Source: Atherinomorus stipes
Lineage: Eukaryota > Chordata > Actinopteri > Atheriniformes > Atherinidae
Direction: 5' to 3'
Assembly (NCBI GenBank): GCA_023101725.1
Contig: JALJCO010003059.1
Coordinates: 1-64,000, forward strand
DNA length: 64,000 nt
Below the pieces are notes generated by a model, which saw nothing but the letters and a program-made list of their open reading frames with translations, was not told the origin of the DNA and searched no databases. Below, piece after piece: positions 44,987 through 56,470 of this stretch (positions are counted from its first letter, which is position 1; every line of letters begins with the position of its first letter). Position numbers and translations under genes: made by a program.

Positions 44987-45400
44987 ATGCAACAAGCATG
45001 AGGTGGTGACTACAGGCCAGAACAGTGACAGCAAACATGACAGAAATCAAAGGCTGAAATTCTTGGCTCCTCTGTCTTTCTTTTAAAATGCAGCTAAACG
45101 TTGTTTTAATCAAACTCAATATGACAGAGAAACAATAAGCTAATGTAGGAAGAGGCTGGAGATGTACAAGATGCCTGAAATACAAAGATGTCGGGGCAAC
45201 TATTTGAGCATGAAGGATATTCTGTATTGGCACTAAATCAAATTATACACTGGCATTAAAGTCTAAGACTGAGGCCAAATAGCTTGGTTGGCATCTGTTT
45301 TAAATACACTTCAGAAAAATGTCATCATGCTACTTTCTAGTGCTACTGTTCACCATAACTTGAGTATTCACGGCAGGATTTTCCTGCTTTTTCACAGATG
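44987..45400. other. Unique non-coding stretch
   Basis: No recognised feature before the possible exon. Confidence 0.35.
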
Positions 45401-45584
45401 TTTGACAGATCAGATAGAACAGATGCTATGTGAGACTCATTCATCATCAGGGTCGGGATCAGGATCAGGGAGCAGTATTTGGCCTGTCAATGACAGTTCT
45501 ACCCCTACATTCACACCCTTCAACATGGAAGGATGGATGGAGGAGACTCTGCATGTATTGTCGAGAGCTGCCGGGCTGCAGGTG
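45401..45584 (+). CDS. Possible coding exon, unidentified
   Basis: An open frame lies between a pyrimidine-rich acceptor (CTGCTTTTTCACAG, ending 45399) and a possible donor (CTGCAG|GTGTCT near 45584). It reads CLTDQIEQMLCETHSSSGSG, then a Gly-Ser run, then PFNMEGWMEETLHVLSRAAG. Composition is protein-like and codons are mixed, but I recognise no family. It could be chance. No neighbouring exons were found. Confidence 0.2.
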
Positions 45585-46385
45585 TCTCAAAGGGACTGAT
45601 GAAACACCTGGATGTGATAATTATCCAAACTTAAGTCTCCACATGCTCATCTCTTTCTTCCCTTCACCATCTTTTCAGCTATTCTCTCTCTCCTTCCTTC
45701 TGCCTTGATCTTTTTTCACCATTTACCGTCAAACTTCCCAAAGTATTCTGTTCCAGTGTGAACTTTCCACCAGCTCCCCTCTGTCTGTCCTTTAACCCTC
45801 CAGAGTTTTCACTTTGTCATTAATACTTTAAAACTGTCAATCTTCCCCTGCTTTCATATGTAGAGCACTTTTAAGTGTAACTTCACCCTCTGAGCTCAAA
45901 ACCAAACACCACCCAGTGCATGTTTTTTAAAAAAAAGTATTAAAAAGTGGGCCAGGAGCTGGAAGTGGTGCCAAGGGAGGTTGGATGAAGACTTTCTCCC
46001 TTCAGGATTTTATAAAGCAATGTGGAGGCTTTTTATTTCTTAAGATAGCATTAACTTGTGTTTCTGAGGAGTTTTAAACATCATAAAGCAATTAGATATA
46101 ACTTAATGACCAATTAATATTAAGTAGGTGATTGTCATGCTGTCAATAGTGCTGGTGCCCTTGTAGGATCTGACACCAGCATGATAGCAGCAGATCTGTT
46201 GGATCCTGTGTTTGGTGGTTTGGGGTTTCTGTGAATTTGAGCTGCTTCCCATAGATGACTTTAAATTTCACTTCACCTACAAAAATGATAATGTAGTTGG
46301 AAAGGGTCAAACAACATCCATGAATGCGGGAGCAGGTTTTCACCTGAGGCAATGTGATCAATATAAAGCACCTTTTAGCACATCA
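45585..46385. other. Unique non-coding stretch
   Basis: Nothing specific recognised. T/C-rich near 45640-45720. Confidence 0.35.
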
Positions 46386-46389
46386 GCAC

Positions 46390-46518
46390 TTTGAAATGGT
46401 AATCCTCGTCTTTGTAACCACCCGGCTGGATTACTGTGATGCACTTTGCTTCGTGTTGAGTCAGTCCTGCATTTCTCTACTGCAGCTTTTACAAAATGCA
46501 GCTTCACATCTCTTAAAG
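46390..46518 (+). pseudogene. L2/Rex-like LINE reverse-transcriptase fragment
   Basis: Reads VILVFVTTRLDYCDALCFVL then LQLLQNAASHLLK, corresponding to the (F)xxSRLDYCNxL...LQxxQNAAARLL segment near the C-terminus of L2-type reverse transcriptase. Only about 43 codons remain. It ends where a TTAA-type end (TTAAAGGATAAC) starts. Confidence 0.8.
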
Positions 46519-46519
46519 G

Positions 46520-47500
46520 ATAACTTTCTCTTTTTTTTTCAGCCTGGACCTTATTTCTGGGAGTTAATATGTGCTTTTACTCACTGGTAAAATTTCTGCA
46601 TCACTTTGACTACTTCAGGCGATATTTGGATCAAGCCGCACTCTGGCGCACGTCCATATAATGAGACGGACGGGGCAGCCTCTATATACAGCATTATCTG
46701 CAGCAAAACTCCTTCATTTTTACCAGTACATTAAGTAGAAATAACGAACCAACAAGTACAATTATCCTGTGAGTTCAGAGTTAGCTCTCCTTTAATTATT
46801 GGGGGGGGGTTCACTACACTACAAGCTGTGCGGGTGCCTGATGTGCGCTGCTGCAGTACAGCTGAGAAGAGCAGCTCCCTACCAAGACATCAGCAAACTG
46901 CAGTCCACAAAACTCTGAACTCGCAGGACAATAGTACTCGTTCATTCGTTCATTCTACTTAAAGTTATACCGTGTAACTTTTGGCCACTATGGGCACTAA
47001 ACCTGTAACTTCCCACAGGCGCCACAACTGTCTCAAAATTAAACAGTCTCAGTCTGTGTTTTATAAAAGTGTTGCAGACCACTTTGAAAAGCTGATTTTT
47101 AAGTCATCAACCCACTAATCAAAGCACTCCAGGTTACATGATCCAATGAGAGACGGCCCACTCCTGAGAAGTTACAATGCCTGGTTTTTGAGAATTGCAG
47201 CCCCCTCAGAGCAACGACGTCAAGTGTTCTATATTGACTGCAGAAATCAGCTATAGTTACTTATATTAATAATAATTTTAGAATATAATGTATCATAATA
47301 TTTGGCTAACATTGGGTTCAAAAGTTACACGGTATCACTTTAAAGTATTGGTGAAATGAAGGAGTTTTCCTGCAGATACTGTCTCATATAGAGGACCTGC
47401 CCCAGTCTCCCCCATTACAGTATATGGATGTACACCAGAGGGCGACTCACAGCAGTATGCGTCACCAGCCCAAGGTACACTACGAATGAGCGATTTTACC
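46520..47500. mobile_element. Palindromic element (arms interrupted by a MITE)
   Basis: 46600-46790 and 46890-47490 are inverted: ATCTGCAGCAAAACTCCTTC against GAAGGAGTTTTCCTGCAGAT, and GTACAATTATCCTGTGAGTT against AACTCGCAGGACAATAGTAC. It begins TTAAAGGATAAC. The right terminus is unclear. The right arm carries 46963-47339. Confidence 0.75.
46963..47339. mobile_element. TTAA-type MITE, 377 bp, nested in palindrome
   Basis: TTAA at 46959-46962 and 47340-47343. TIRs AGTTATACCGTGTAACTTTT and AAAAGTTACACGGTATCACT. The opposite arm shows the unoccupied site CTACTTAATGTACTGG (reverse complement of about 46720-46735). Truncated relative at 2031. Confidence 0.92.
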
Positions 47501-48880
47501 CCAGCATGCCACTGCTTTTATTCAAGGGCAGAAAAAAAGCATCCATCCATCTCTGCGAGTGTGAAGAGATTCTGGCACAACACATACCGGCATCTCGATC
47601 TGGCAAGAGAAAGGGAGGGAAGACTCGGTAACGTAATGTCACTGTGAGTTCGTGTTTTCACTAAGTTGTTGAACTTAACAATTGCATTCAAAAAAAATAA
47701 TTTAAAACCACAATCAACATATCTGGAATCCAGAGCAGAGAACGACTGGGACCAGAAAATAATTATTTTCTCACCATTGACTTCCATTCATATTTTTGTC
47801 TCTGGTCCCATGGGGCTCACCAAAAGCAGCATATTGATCTGTATTTAGCTAGTTTAGTTTGACTTTTGTCATCTGGTTTTATTGTATTGTTTTTATGTTA
47901 ATGTTGTGTTTTACACTGCTGCACTTTGGCCAACACTTTTTTTTTTTTTAAATGCATTTATGAATAAGGTTGTGATTGCTATTGCTGTTTTTCCAGCAGA
48001 ATACTGGACTGAAGCAGAATATGAATTAAGCCCAGTATAAGGTTGTGTGAACCAACTGAAAAATATATACTGCTTTCATTTGGCATCACAAACAAGGAGA
48101 TATATATTTTTTCTAATAATGTGTCTCATGAAATAATGATGAGGAAACCATGAAAATAGGTACAGATGGTGCTACCTGGACGTTCTGGCTCCTCTGACAG
48201 ACTTGAGACATTCGCTCGCTGAATTGCTCTGCACTGGTCTGGAAAATGACAGGAAGCAGATGCAGCGCAGGCCTGAGCTCCCCACCGGCTGACAGCAGAC
48301 GTAATTATTATGACCTTTTATCAGAAATCATACGTTGGCTGTGGCCCATCTCACATGTGATTGCTTTTCCTTCCTGACCACAGCCATTGGTCAGAGAGGA
48401 CTATTTTTGTACCGTGTCTGACCATCAGCGTCAGTACCAGGATGTAAGAACCTGGAATAATGTCCCTCAACAAGAACTAATGAGCTGCCAGCTTTTGGAG
48501 AAGTTGTATCCCAAAGTTGGTCTGAGTTCGAGAGCAATACTAAAACCAAAATTAGCAGATGAACATAAAACAGTTCTCTATTTAAAGCAGCTATTTCTAA
48601 TGATTGTCGCCTTCCATTCATTAGAAATGTAAAGAATAGGTCTACTTGGACAAAACTATTTATTACAAAAAAAACCATGATTTTGTCACTTCTTGTACAA
48701 TGAATTAGACTGAATGCCTGGTAACATCTGTACAGCTACATGAGGCAAATACAAACAGAAATGTAAAAAATATTTACTTTTAAAAGTTCAGTTTTAGATC
48801 CTGTTTTTTTTTTCTTTTTAGACATATTACAGCAGTAACAAAATCCTTTTACCACATGAAAAACATAGAAAATAAGGGGA
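47501..48880. other. Unique sequence, candidate conserved non-coding region
   Basis: 48170-48560 is non-repetitive with balanced composition (GTAATTATTATGACC, CAGAAATCATACGTTGGC). Nothing coding recognised. Confidence 0.3.
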
Positions 48881-48889
48881 CTAGTGGTT

Positions 48890-49150
48890 CAGGATCATTT
48901 AGAAAACCTTGTTCATGCATTTATTTTCAGCAGTCTTGACTACTGTAATAGTTTTACAGGTCTCTCCAAGAAACACTGGATGCTGCTGCACACGTCCTCA
49001 CAAACACCTGAAAAGGGAACATGTCTCAGATCTCAACACCGGCTTCCTTTGCAGCAAGGAATGAATTAAAAAATGTTGCGTCTGGTGCACAAAGTCTGGA
49101 CAGTTTTGGTCTAAAATGAATCTGATCTGATGATGTCATATAAGCCATAT
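48890..49150 (+). pseudogene. L2-like LINE reverse-transcriptase fragment
   Basis: Reads LENLVHAFIFSSLDYCNSF then TGLSKK, and after a deletion GTCLRSQHRLPLQQGMN, a stop, and ESDLMMSYKP. This tracks the L2 order LxxLVHAFIxSRLDYCN, LTGLPKK, SLHWLPVxxRI, YISDLLxxYxP. A deletion of the QNAAARVLT part and stops make it dead. Confidence 0.82.
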
Positions 49151-49566
49151 ACAGTATGTGTGTCATGGCAGAAAAAAAGATAAAAGATATGGCAGGTCAA
49201 AAATATTTTTTTATGCTGGTTTATCATCAAAATATATTAATTTATATACACAGATAATGAAAGAAGCTTAAAAAAGAGATGAATTGAGGAAAGATGAATC
49301 AGTTGTAGCCAGGGGTTGGCTGCAACTGGAGAGCCTTGTTCAGAAGATCAAACAAACATGGTGTCTGAAGGAAGTTTTGGAGGGACTCTGCTCAGGTGTC
49401 AGATCAGAGATGTTTTATAGCAAGGTTTATCGGGGGTGGGGGCGCTCACATTGTCACGTGAATCTTCACTAGTCTATCTTCCCGTTAGACTCCCCATTGG
49501 AACCAGGTTGATCAGAAAGTCATGTTGGTCCCTGTACGCACTTTGACGCGTGGGGCCCAGATATGA
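49151..49566. other. Unclassified sequence
   Basis: Nothing specific recognised. Confidence 0.35.
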
Positions 49567-49574
49567 GTCCACTG

Positions 49575-50109
49575 CAAGGTTGTTATAGTTAACTAAAACT
49601 AACGAGAAAACTAAAATTGAAAAAACATTTCAGTTAACTGAAATAAAAATAAAAAACGACAGTTTTTAACAAAACGATAACTAACTGAAACTGCATTGTG
49701 TCTTTACAAAACTAACTAAAACTAACTAAAATTATTGCAGAAACATCCTTAGTTTTAGTCTTTATAAATTAGTATAATACATAAGCCTTTTGGGTTTATT
49801 TGAAATCTATTTCTATTTAATCTTTTTACTTTGCTCTTCTGGTTTTACTCCAAGTGACTTTCTGATGATTTTGAATGTCACACCAGATAAAAACCTATAA
49901 TTTACTGAAAAGAAAACCCCCAAAACTAAAACTAATACTGAAACTAATAAAAACTAAACTGAAACTAAGCATTTTCCAAAAAATAGAAACTAATAAAAAC
50001 GAGCGAATCTGCTCAAAAAACTAACTAAAACTAACTGAATTGAAAAACAAAAAGTCAAAACGAAATAAAAACTGAAACTAATTAAAAATCCAAAACTATT
50101 ATAACCTTG
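49575..50109 (-). mobile_element. hAT MITE, 535 bp, copy 2
   Basis: Perfect 8-bp TSD GTCCACTG at 49567-49574 and 50110-50117. TIRs CAAGGTTGTTATAG and CTATTATAACCTTG. Near-identical to 9787-10322 in the opposite orientation and one base shorter. Non-coding. Confidence 0.93.
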
Positions 50110-50319
50110 GTCCACTGACATGTTAAATGACACTGAGTCACGGAGATCTTAGTAAAATGTCAGAAAAACCAGGTGACCAGTAAAATGACATCATCAGTGT
50201 ACCGTGGGATGTCCCCTGTTGTTTCTGTGCAGGTGCAGCAGTTGGCTGTTTTGGTGTATCTTTGTCTTTTCTTCTTTTTACCTTGTCTCTTATTTTTGGT
50301 CACTCTTTATCCTTCCTTT

Positions 50320-50575
50320 TCTTTTCTTGTCAGGTCCAGAAGTTTTATGTAAAATGCAGTTATAAACAAGGATTTAAAATATCAAATAATATTAAATAGA
50401 TAAATAAATGAAATAATTAAATTCAAACTATCAAGAGGAGCCTTTTAGCCATAAAGCTCCCCCTGGCAAAGCAAATCTGTTCAACAAAACAAAGCAGTCA
50501 GATCATCATTCTGCTTTGCTATGATGCTAGACAGGACAAGTGAGAAAAATAAAAAAAACATAAATCAAATAAAAA
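50320..50575 (+). repeat. R13 repeat, copy 1
   Basis: Pairs with 56455-56690: CTTGTCAGG preceded by a pyrimidine tract, CATAAAGCTCC, CTGTTCAACA, GATGCTAGACAGGACAAGT, then A-rich. Copy 2 ends in a long A-run, so it may be a retroposon. Confidence 0.6.
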
Positions 50576-51115
50576 CTTTAACTTTCCACCCTGAGTTAAA
50601 ACTAATAAACTAATAATCAGAATCAGTGTTTAACTTTAAAGGAGTAGTACACCCACAGGATGATGTGCATTTATTTTCTACTCACCGTCATGCTGAGCAA
50701 GACTGTGGAGCACTTTTTTAATATCTCAAATGCAGCCAGAGATCTGACAGGTTTTCAATTTCCCCCAACTTCAATATAATGATGTTCACTGGTGCCCGAT
50801 CCAAAAAGGTCCGTAAAAGTCCTCAAAAACTTGTCAATATTCCTCCATACTGCTCGTGCAATGTAATCAAGTGTCCTGAGTGGGTGGCGTCCATAATTGA
50901 CTCCAAACAACATCATTTAGTATATTTTTATAGCTTAAACAGTACTACATGTAGCTGCTGCGAGGCACGTCCATGAGAGTTCACGACACTACGGAAGCTA
51001 CGGCAGACGAGATCGCGCGTTCTCTTTTTCTTTTTTTTTCTTTGTTTAACATCAGTAGCTAACCCCTCTTGTGTTTGTCCCGGTTTGTCAACAGCTTGTT
51101 CACTCTTAGCACAAA
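50576..51115. other. Unclassified sequence with a TTAA-type start
   Basis: TTTAAAGGAGTAGTACACCC near 50636 resembles a MITE end, without a partner found. No exon recognised. Confidence 0.3.
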
Positions 51116-51119
51116 GCCC

Positions 51120-51600
51120 CGTTTCCACCCGGGGGTGAGGTCGGGGGGGGCGGGAGGGGGGGGGTTGGTATGGATTTGTTGATTTACGCTGCGTCCCCAC
51201 AGGAACCTGTACCTTTACTCTGGGGGGGCTGGACAGGGCCGGCTGAGAGCGGTGACATCATCTCTGTGTGGAACGATTTAAAACAAAAACACCGCGACAA
51301 AAGAGAAAAAAAAAAGACACCCCAGCTTTTTTTTTTCTTGGGTGCGGGGGGGGAAGAAATTACAAAAAAAAAGTAATGTGTTGGTTTCTCGCACCTTTGG
51401 GAGGGTGATAGAAGGTCCCAAAGGGGGGGAAAAGGGGGGGGGGGGGGGGTATAGAGTTCCTCGTTATATGGGGGAAAAAGGCGGGAGGAATGTGACAATG
51501 TAAATAGCAAATTTCTTCTTCGAGGAAAGGGGGGCGGGGGTGACCCAGCCAGGGAAAGCATCGCATAGAGAAGGACCCGGCAAGCAGGGAAGATAGGGGG
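51120..51600. repeat. G-rich low-complexity patch
   Basis: Frequent G-runs on the plus strand, including about 12 G at 51435-51449, mixed with A-runs and ordinary sequence. Proline-rich minus-strand frames here are composition artefacts. Confidence 0.7.
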
Positions 51601-51768
51601 GAAGGACGGCCACTATGCTTGCCTTATCTGCAGGGTAAGCGCTGAACGCTGCGGCTTCCATAGTGTGCTGCTATGACTTTGGGCAGAGCCAGGTCGGCAA
51701 TCCTCCCCGCCTTCAGACTCTGTGCCAAGCTATGCTAATTTACCTGCTACAGAAAAATGCTAAGTTAA

Positions 51769-52100
51769 AGGCAGGGTAAGGAATCCTGGAAAAACGGTTC
51801 AAGCAAGCGACATTTGAAAAATATACACCCCCTGAAACCACACCTCCAGAGCACAGGAACGCGTCCATGATTGTTGTTGGTGAACATAACCGAGAACAGC
51901 CGAGTGGCTAGCTTGTTAGCCTCCCAATAAACAGTAGAGGAACCACGTTCCCTAAAAGTGATAATTATCTCACCTCCAACTTCTTCTGCAGCGTAAAACA
52001 TCCTCACTGCAAACAGCAACACCTCCATGACTTGATCCACATCCGTTTTTTTTTTTTTTCTTTTTAAGAGCAAACAACGCCATAGTTAAGAGCGGCAAAC
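51769..52100. mobile_element. R12 TTAA-type MITE, copy 2 (left part)
   Basis: TTAA at 51765-51768, start AGGCAGGGTAAGGAATCC. Colinear with 39664 (AAAAACGGTT, GAACAGCCGAGTGGCTAGC). The right end is missing. Confidence 0.65.
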
Positions 52101-52184
52101 ATTTAATTAATTGTCTGCAATCAGGGTGTGAAGAAGACTTTAAGCAATAAAGTAAAAATTGCTCCTGGAAAACATCTGTGACAG

Positions 52185-52345
52185 TTGACGGTCCTGTCAC
52201 TATGCCTCCGACTGATCATGTGCCCTTGCTACTTGGTCACGGGGATGTCCCTTTGGCTGACTGGTCAGCGTGCATGACTTTCACCCAGGAGTCTGAGGAT
52301 CCCGCCCGGGCCCTCCATTGCGTACCTCGCCACACATCATCCACC
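52185..52345 (+). mobile_element. tRNA-derived SINE, family B, copy 4
   Basis: GGTCCTGTCACTATGCCTCC, CCCTTTGGCTGACTGGTCAG, CCCAGGAGTCTGAGG, GCCCGGGCCCTCC. Part of the B box is deleted. Confidence 0.75.
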
Positions 52346-52377
52346 CTTTCTTTAAAATGATTAGCTGTAATATTTTC

Positions 52378-52800
52378 AATTCAGTTCAATTCAACTTTAT
52401 TTGTATAGCGTCAAGTCATGACAATGTCACCTCAGGGCGCTTAACAGACAGAGAAATTCAAGTCAGATTCATAATAGCCTAGATAAGGAAACCAACAGAT
52501 TGGATCAAATCTTGGCTTGACCCGGTCCCCCATCCTGAGCAAGCACGGAGTGGTGGCGACAGTGGGAAGGAAAACACCCTTTTAACAGGGAGGAAAAACC
52601 TCCGGCGGACCCCAGCTCAGGTAGGGCGGCCATCTGTCTCGACCAGCTGGGGTGGAGAAGACTGAAAGCTAGACCAACAGATACTGCAACTTTTATCCAG
52701 CCAGACCTGCTGAGAGAGGAGAAACAGTTAATGATGCAATACTGACCTCCTGCTGAATACTGAGGAGATCCTTAATGCAACATTTTCTGATCTAAGATGA
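52378..52800 (+). repeat. R14 fish interspersed repeat
   Basis: CAATTCAACTTTATTTGTAT, CACCTCAGGGCGCTTAACAG, GGAAGGAAAACACCCTTTTA, CCTCCGGCGGACCCCAGC, GGGCGGCCATCTGTCTCGAC. A very common fish repeat I recall. Probably retroposon-derived, class not proven. Confidence 0.65.
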
Positions 52801-52839
52801 CAGAAACTCTGTAAAATATCTAACATTTTTGTTTTTGTT

Positions 52840-53290
52840 GGGATGCAGATTTCCCAGCTGCTGGGTCTGTGGGATTTGATTTTATTGGCTCAATTCTTTG
52901 TAAATTTCTTAATCTGGTTTAGCTTATATTCTAGCTTTTACTACCTGTTAAATTTGATGGAGTTTATCTTTTTGTGTTTTCATGTTAACTTCCTGTTCCT
53001 CTGTTACACTTATGACCACACCTGCTCCTCACTAATTAATGGTCCCCCAGTCAGCCCACTTTCCTCTGTTCCCTGCCAGATTGTCATTTGTTATCACCAT
53101 TTGTTGCTCTAGTTTGTCATGTTTACTCAGTTTTTACCAGTCTGTGTTCTCACCTAAGTTTTATTCTTTTTTTATGTTGTTGCTTCCCAGTTTAGTTTCT
53201 TAAACATCCTGCCTGAGCAGCGATGTTTGCTATAAAGTTCACCGCTGACCTCCCATCTTGATCCTCTTGGACTTGGACCCTCCAGTAGCT
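52840..53290 (+). mobile_element. Degenerate LTR-like or LINE UTR remnant
   Basis: TTCCTGTTCCTCTGTTACAC, CACACCTGCTCCTCACTAAT, CTGCCAGATTGTC and CTTGGACTTGGACCCTCC resemble a T/C-rich fish retroelement terminal region. No paired LTR or TSD found. Confidence 0.35.
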
Positions 53291-55090
53291 CCTCATGGAT
53301 ACACAGGCTGAAGGCAAGAGGAGCAGTATTACTTTACCTGCCAGTTGGTTTAACATGTGGCTCATTGGTGGCTTTGCCAGTGTGTTCTTTATCAATTATT
53401 GAATATTTCAGCTGAAACATTGAATGTATACTTGCTGTCATGTGGTCTGAATGACTCAGAATATTGTTGAGTTGGTGTAAAAAAGAGAATATCTCTAATG
53501 AGGCTTTTCAACTTTTTCTTGCATGTAACTGTGATATCGTAGCGACATCCAGTAGCTGTAAATCTGTTGTGTTAAGTGTTATTATGCATGCAGCGTAGTC
53601 TGGCTGGAAGTCCTCTGCAGCACATGACATGTTTTTTATCTGAGACCAGCACCACACCTGTGTTCTCTGTTGCCTTTTAGCTTTATGGGCACACACACAC
53701 ATGCACATACACACTGAAGCTCCCATCTGTGCTGCTTCTTCTTCATCGTCCTTCTCTTTCATATCTGAACAAACATAGTGCAGGTCAGTTCTTTACAAAG
53801 ACAGCTTCACCCGCGGCACACACTTAAAGCACAATAAATGTTTGTTTCTGTGTGTGTGTGTGTGTGTTTACACCCTCTGTCTGATCATTACCGAAAGTGT
53901 GTGCATCACTTTTTGTGTCAGATGTCTGTTTCCATCCTTTTGTCACAGCTGACGTTTGATCTGCAGAGAAGAAAAATCCACTTCCTTCATGTACCCTTTG
54001 CTGCCCGAATGAACACAAACCGCATGTGGTTAGTTGTAAATCAATACTGGAATTATTTTCCTTTTATTAGACATCAAAATTCACACTGCATTTTTGGCAC
54101 AGATAAGACACTGTTTACACAGTTCATGTAACTATAAACAGGTTACAGATACAATCACGTCTGCAATACTTTCACTGAGAAAATACACGAAAGATAAACA
54201 TTTTCTTTTTCTTTACGCGTGAAAACATTTTATAGAAAAAAGATGAAAAGCAAGACAGAAACAGCAGTACCATACAAAACTTAGGCTAGCATGTGTAGCT
54301 GTGTCTGAAAAGTGTTGGATCACTGCTTCACATCTGTCAAATTATCATCAAAGATTTATTTTTTGCAACATCTTTTGTGCAGTAAGGGTGAGCTCAAAAT
54401 TTCATCTGAGTGAACTTCTGGCTGTCAGCTGAAGTACTGACTTTCAGCTTTCAGGGTATTTGAAAGATTAAAGAAAAACCACAGGGGAGTGGGACAAATT
54501 ATAGTTCCCTGTCCTTGGGGGACGTGCATTGAAAGAGCTTTAAGTTTTACACGGTTGGCTGAAAGCGATTTTAATCACCCTGAAATGAATGTGGAGTCAG
54601 CCCTTCTGAAGGAAAAGGCTGTGGTGTAATTTCCTTGTTGTCAGCATCCAGCAGAGACCAAAATCAACAGCAAACTCATCTTTCTTGTCATATTTTGACT
54701 TCTACGCATGTTGGACGCTCACTTTGTAGCAAGTCGATTTGTTCATGTCAGAATTTTAAGTTTAAAAAACTGATCAATGAATGTAAATTATCTTCATAAA
54801 AGGCTTTAAATATTCTGAAAATGGCTGAGCACTTTCGTTCACTGAAAAAGAAAAGTGTGTTTGCTTTGGATTGTATTTGACATCCAAGCCTTCAGAGCAT
54901 CTTTCGTCTTGTCCTTTGGGGATGTGGTATCCAATTGTCTTGATAAAATCCCGACTCCTACAAAGCCAGAGAGTTATATTCATATAAAAGCTGTCACAGT
55001 TGGACAGAAGACATCATATAAAACTGTCAAAAGGGTATTTTGTGTTTTCCTAATTTTGTGTGAAGCTGTCGTCTGCTTTACCCCATCCTC
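53291..55090. other. Unique sequence with two dinucleotide tracts
   Basis: (CA)n near 53691-53716 and (GT)n near 53848-53868. Otherwise no recognised transposon or exon. Confidence 0.4.
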
Positions 55091-55099
55091 CAGTTTAGA

Positions 55100-55205
55100 G
55101 AATCATGGGGGGATTTTGATGTGGGAACAAAGCTAAAAGTTTCTCAAAGCACAAGAAGAGCAAAAAAGAGCATTAAAGTCTTCTGATTCTGATTCTGATT
55201 CTGAG
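55100..55205 (+). mobile_element. LINE 3' end with (GATTCT)n tail
   Basis: GAGCATTAAAGTCTTCTGAT then repeats of GATTCT: the short-repeat tail style of CR1/L2-like elements. The 5' extent is unknown. Confidence 0.5.
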
Positions 55206-55319
55206 AACTTCTCAGTCTTTAACAATTCAAACCTCAAAAGCTTCGCAGCAGTTTAAGTTTGTGCCATGAACGATGATTTTTTTTTTTTTTTTTTTGCAAT
55301 GTTCCTTTTGCATTTACAG

Positions 55320-55530
55320 ATCCCGTTCGGTGACATCAGAAAAAAAAAAAAGTCTGTTGCATAGCAACGAATTACTAATGCATGGGAATAGGATAATTAA
55401 GTTGTAACTGAACGTTATTAATGAATGCCATTATCTGCATACTCTTTAAATTCAAACTATTCTCTTTAAATCCCCAAATTAAACATCTCTTTTTAAGTAC
55501 GGCTCATTAGAACATTACTGTAGATTATGG
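55320..55530. promoter_or_regulatory. X-box-like site in unique AT-rich sequence
   Basis: GTTGCATAGCAAC at 55356-55368 is palindromic and close to the RFX X-box consensus (GTTGCCATGGCAAC). It is followed by CGAATTACTAATGC and GTTATTAATGAATG with homeodomain cores. Binding is not shown. Candidate conserved element only. Confidence 0.3.
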
Positions 55531-56100
55531 ATAGTTTTGGGGGAACAACACATCAGTGTTGCTGTTGGAAAGTGTTCATTCTGTATTCTTTTTTTCTTTC
55601 TTATTTTTTATTTTTTGTAGCAAACTATTCTGTTCAGCAGTCTGCAACCATCAAAAATTATTTCTGCTTTAAGGTTTTGAAGTAGAAAAAATGCAAATAG
55701 AGGATAGATGGATTTTCTTTGATAGGATTTTTTTATATTGAGCATGCATGTATCAATGAGACTTAACTGCATAAATAAAGATGAAAAAAAATACATGAAG
55801 TGTAAATATTTGTGGAAAATTGTGTGAAAAAAAACATAATTTCCAAGCCAATGACAATAGAAATAGTATTTAAAAGAAATTACTGGTATTTTTAGAGTTA
55901 CTGTGTTGTGAAAATGAAATGCAATTATTCCATGGAAGAAACTGCTAAAAACTGCCATTGTTACAATGCATAAATTTACAAATATAAGTTGGTTCTTTAC
56001 AGTTTTTAGTCATTGTAATTGAGAGCCATAGTGGAAGGTCCAGAGAGCCACTTGAGGCTCTGGAGATGCAGCTCACAGACCCCTGTATGAGGTGAACCCA
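55531..56100. other. AT-rich unique non-coding stretch
   Basis: Nothing specific recognised. The long minus-strand frame (55608-55958) is AT-rich composition. Confidence 0.4.
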
Positions 56101-56104
56101 GTGA

Positions 56105-56470
56105 GCTCGGTTCCATTAATTAATGTACCTCTTCTCTACTTCCCATTGCGCTGACTAGGTTGTACCTCTTCTCTACTTCCCATTGCGCTGACTAGGTTGT
56201 ACCTCTTCTCTGCGTAGTTCTGCGGGTGTTTGTGTGTGTTTGTATGATCTGAGGATATTTAAGCCACCTGCAGGTCCTCCTGTAGGGGATTGCTTGTTTT
56301 GTTTTCCAACAGAGACCTTGGTTGTTTAGGGATCGCGGTACAGATGTACCAGTGAACTGTGTAAGTGGATTTATGTTTTCTCTCCCTCTCTCTCTTCCTC
56401 TTCCTTACTCCTCTCTCTCTGTTTCACTTTCTATCATTACCTCTGTTAACTTTCATTTCTCCCTTGTCAG
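56105..56470 (+). mobile_element. LTR-like remnant with 37-bp tandem repeat
   Basis: Two perfect 37-bp units (56125-56161, 56162-56198) plus about 13 bp of a third, starting GTACCTCTTCTCTACTTCCC. Downstream GAGGATATTTAAGCCACCTG has a TATA-like core of the kind found in fish Ty3-like LTRs, then a long pyrimidine tract ending in CAG at 56470. No second LTR found. Confidence 0.4.
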
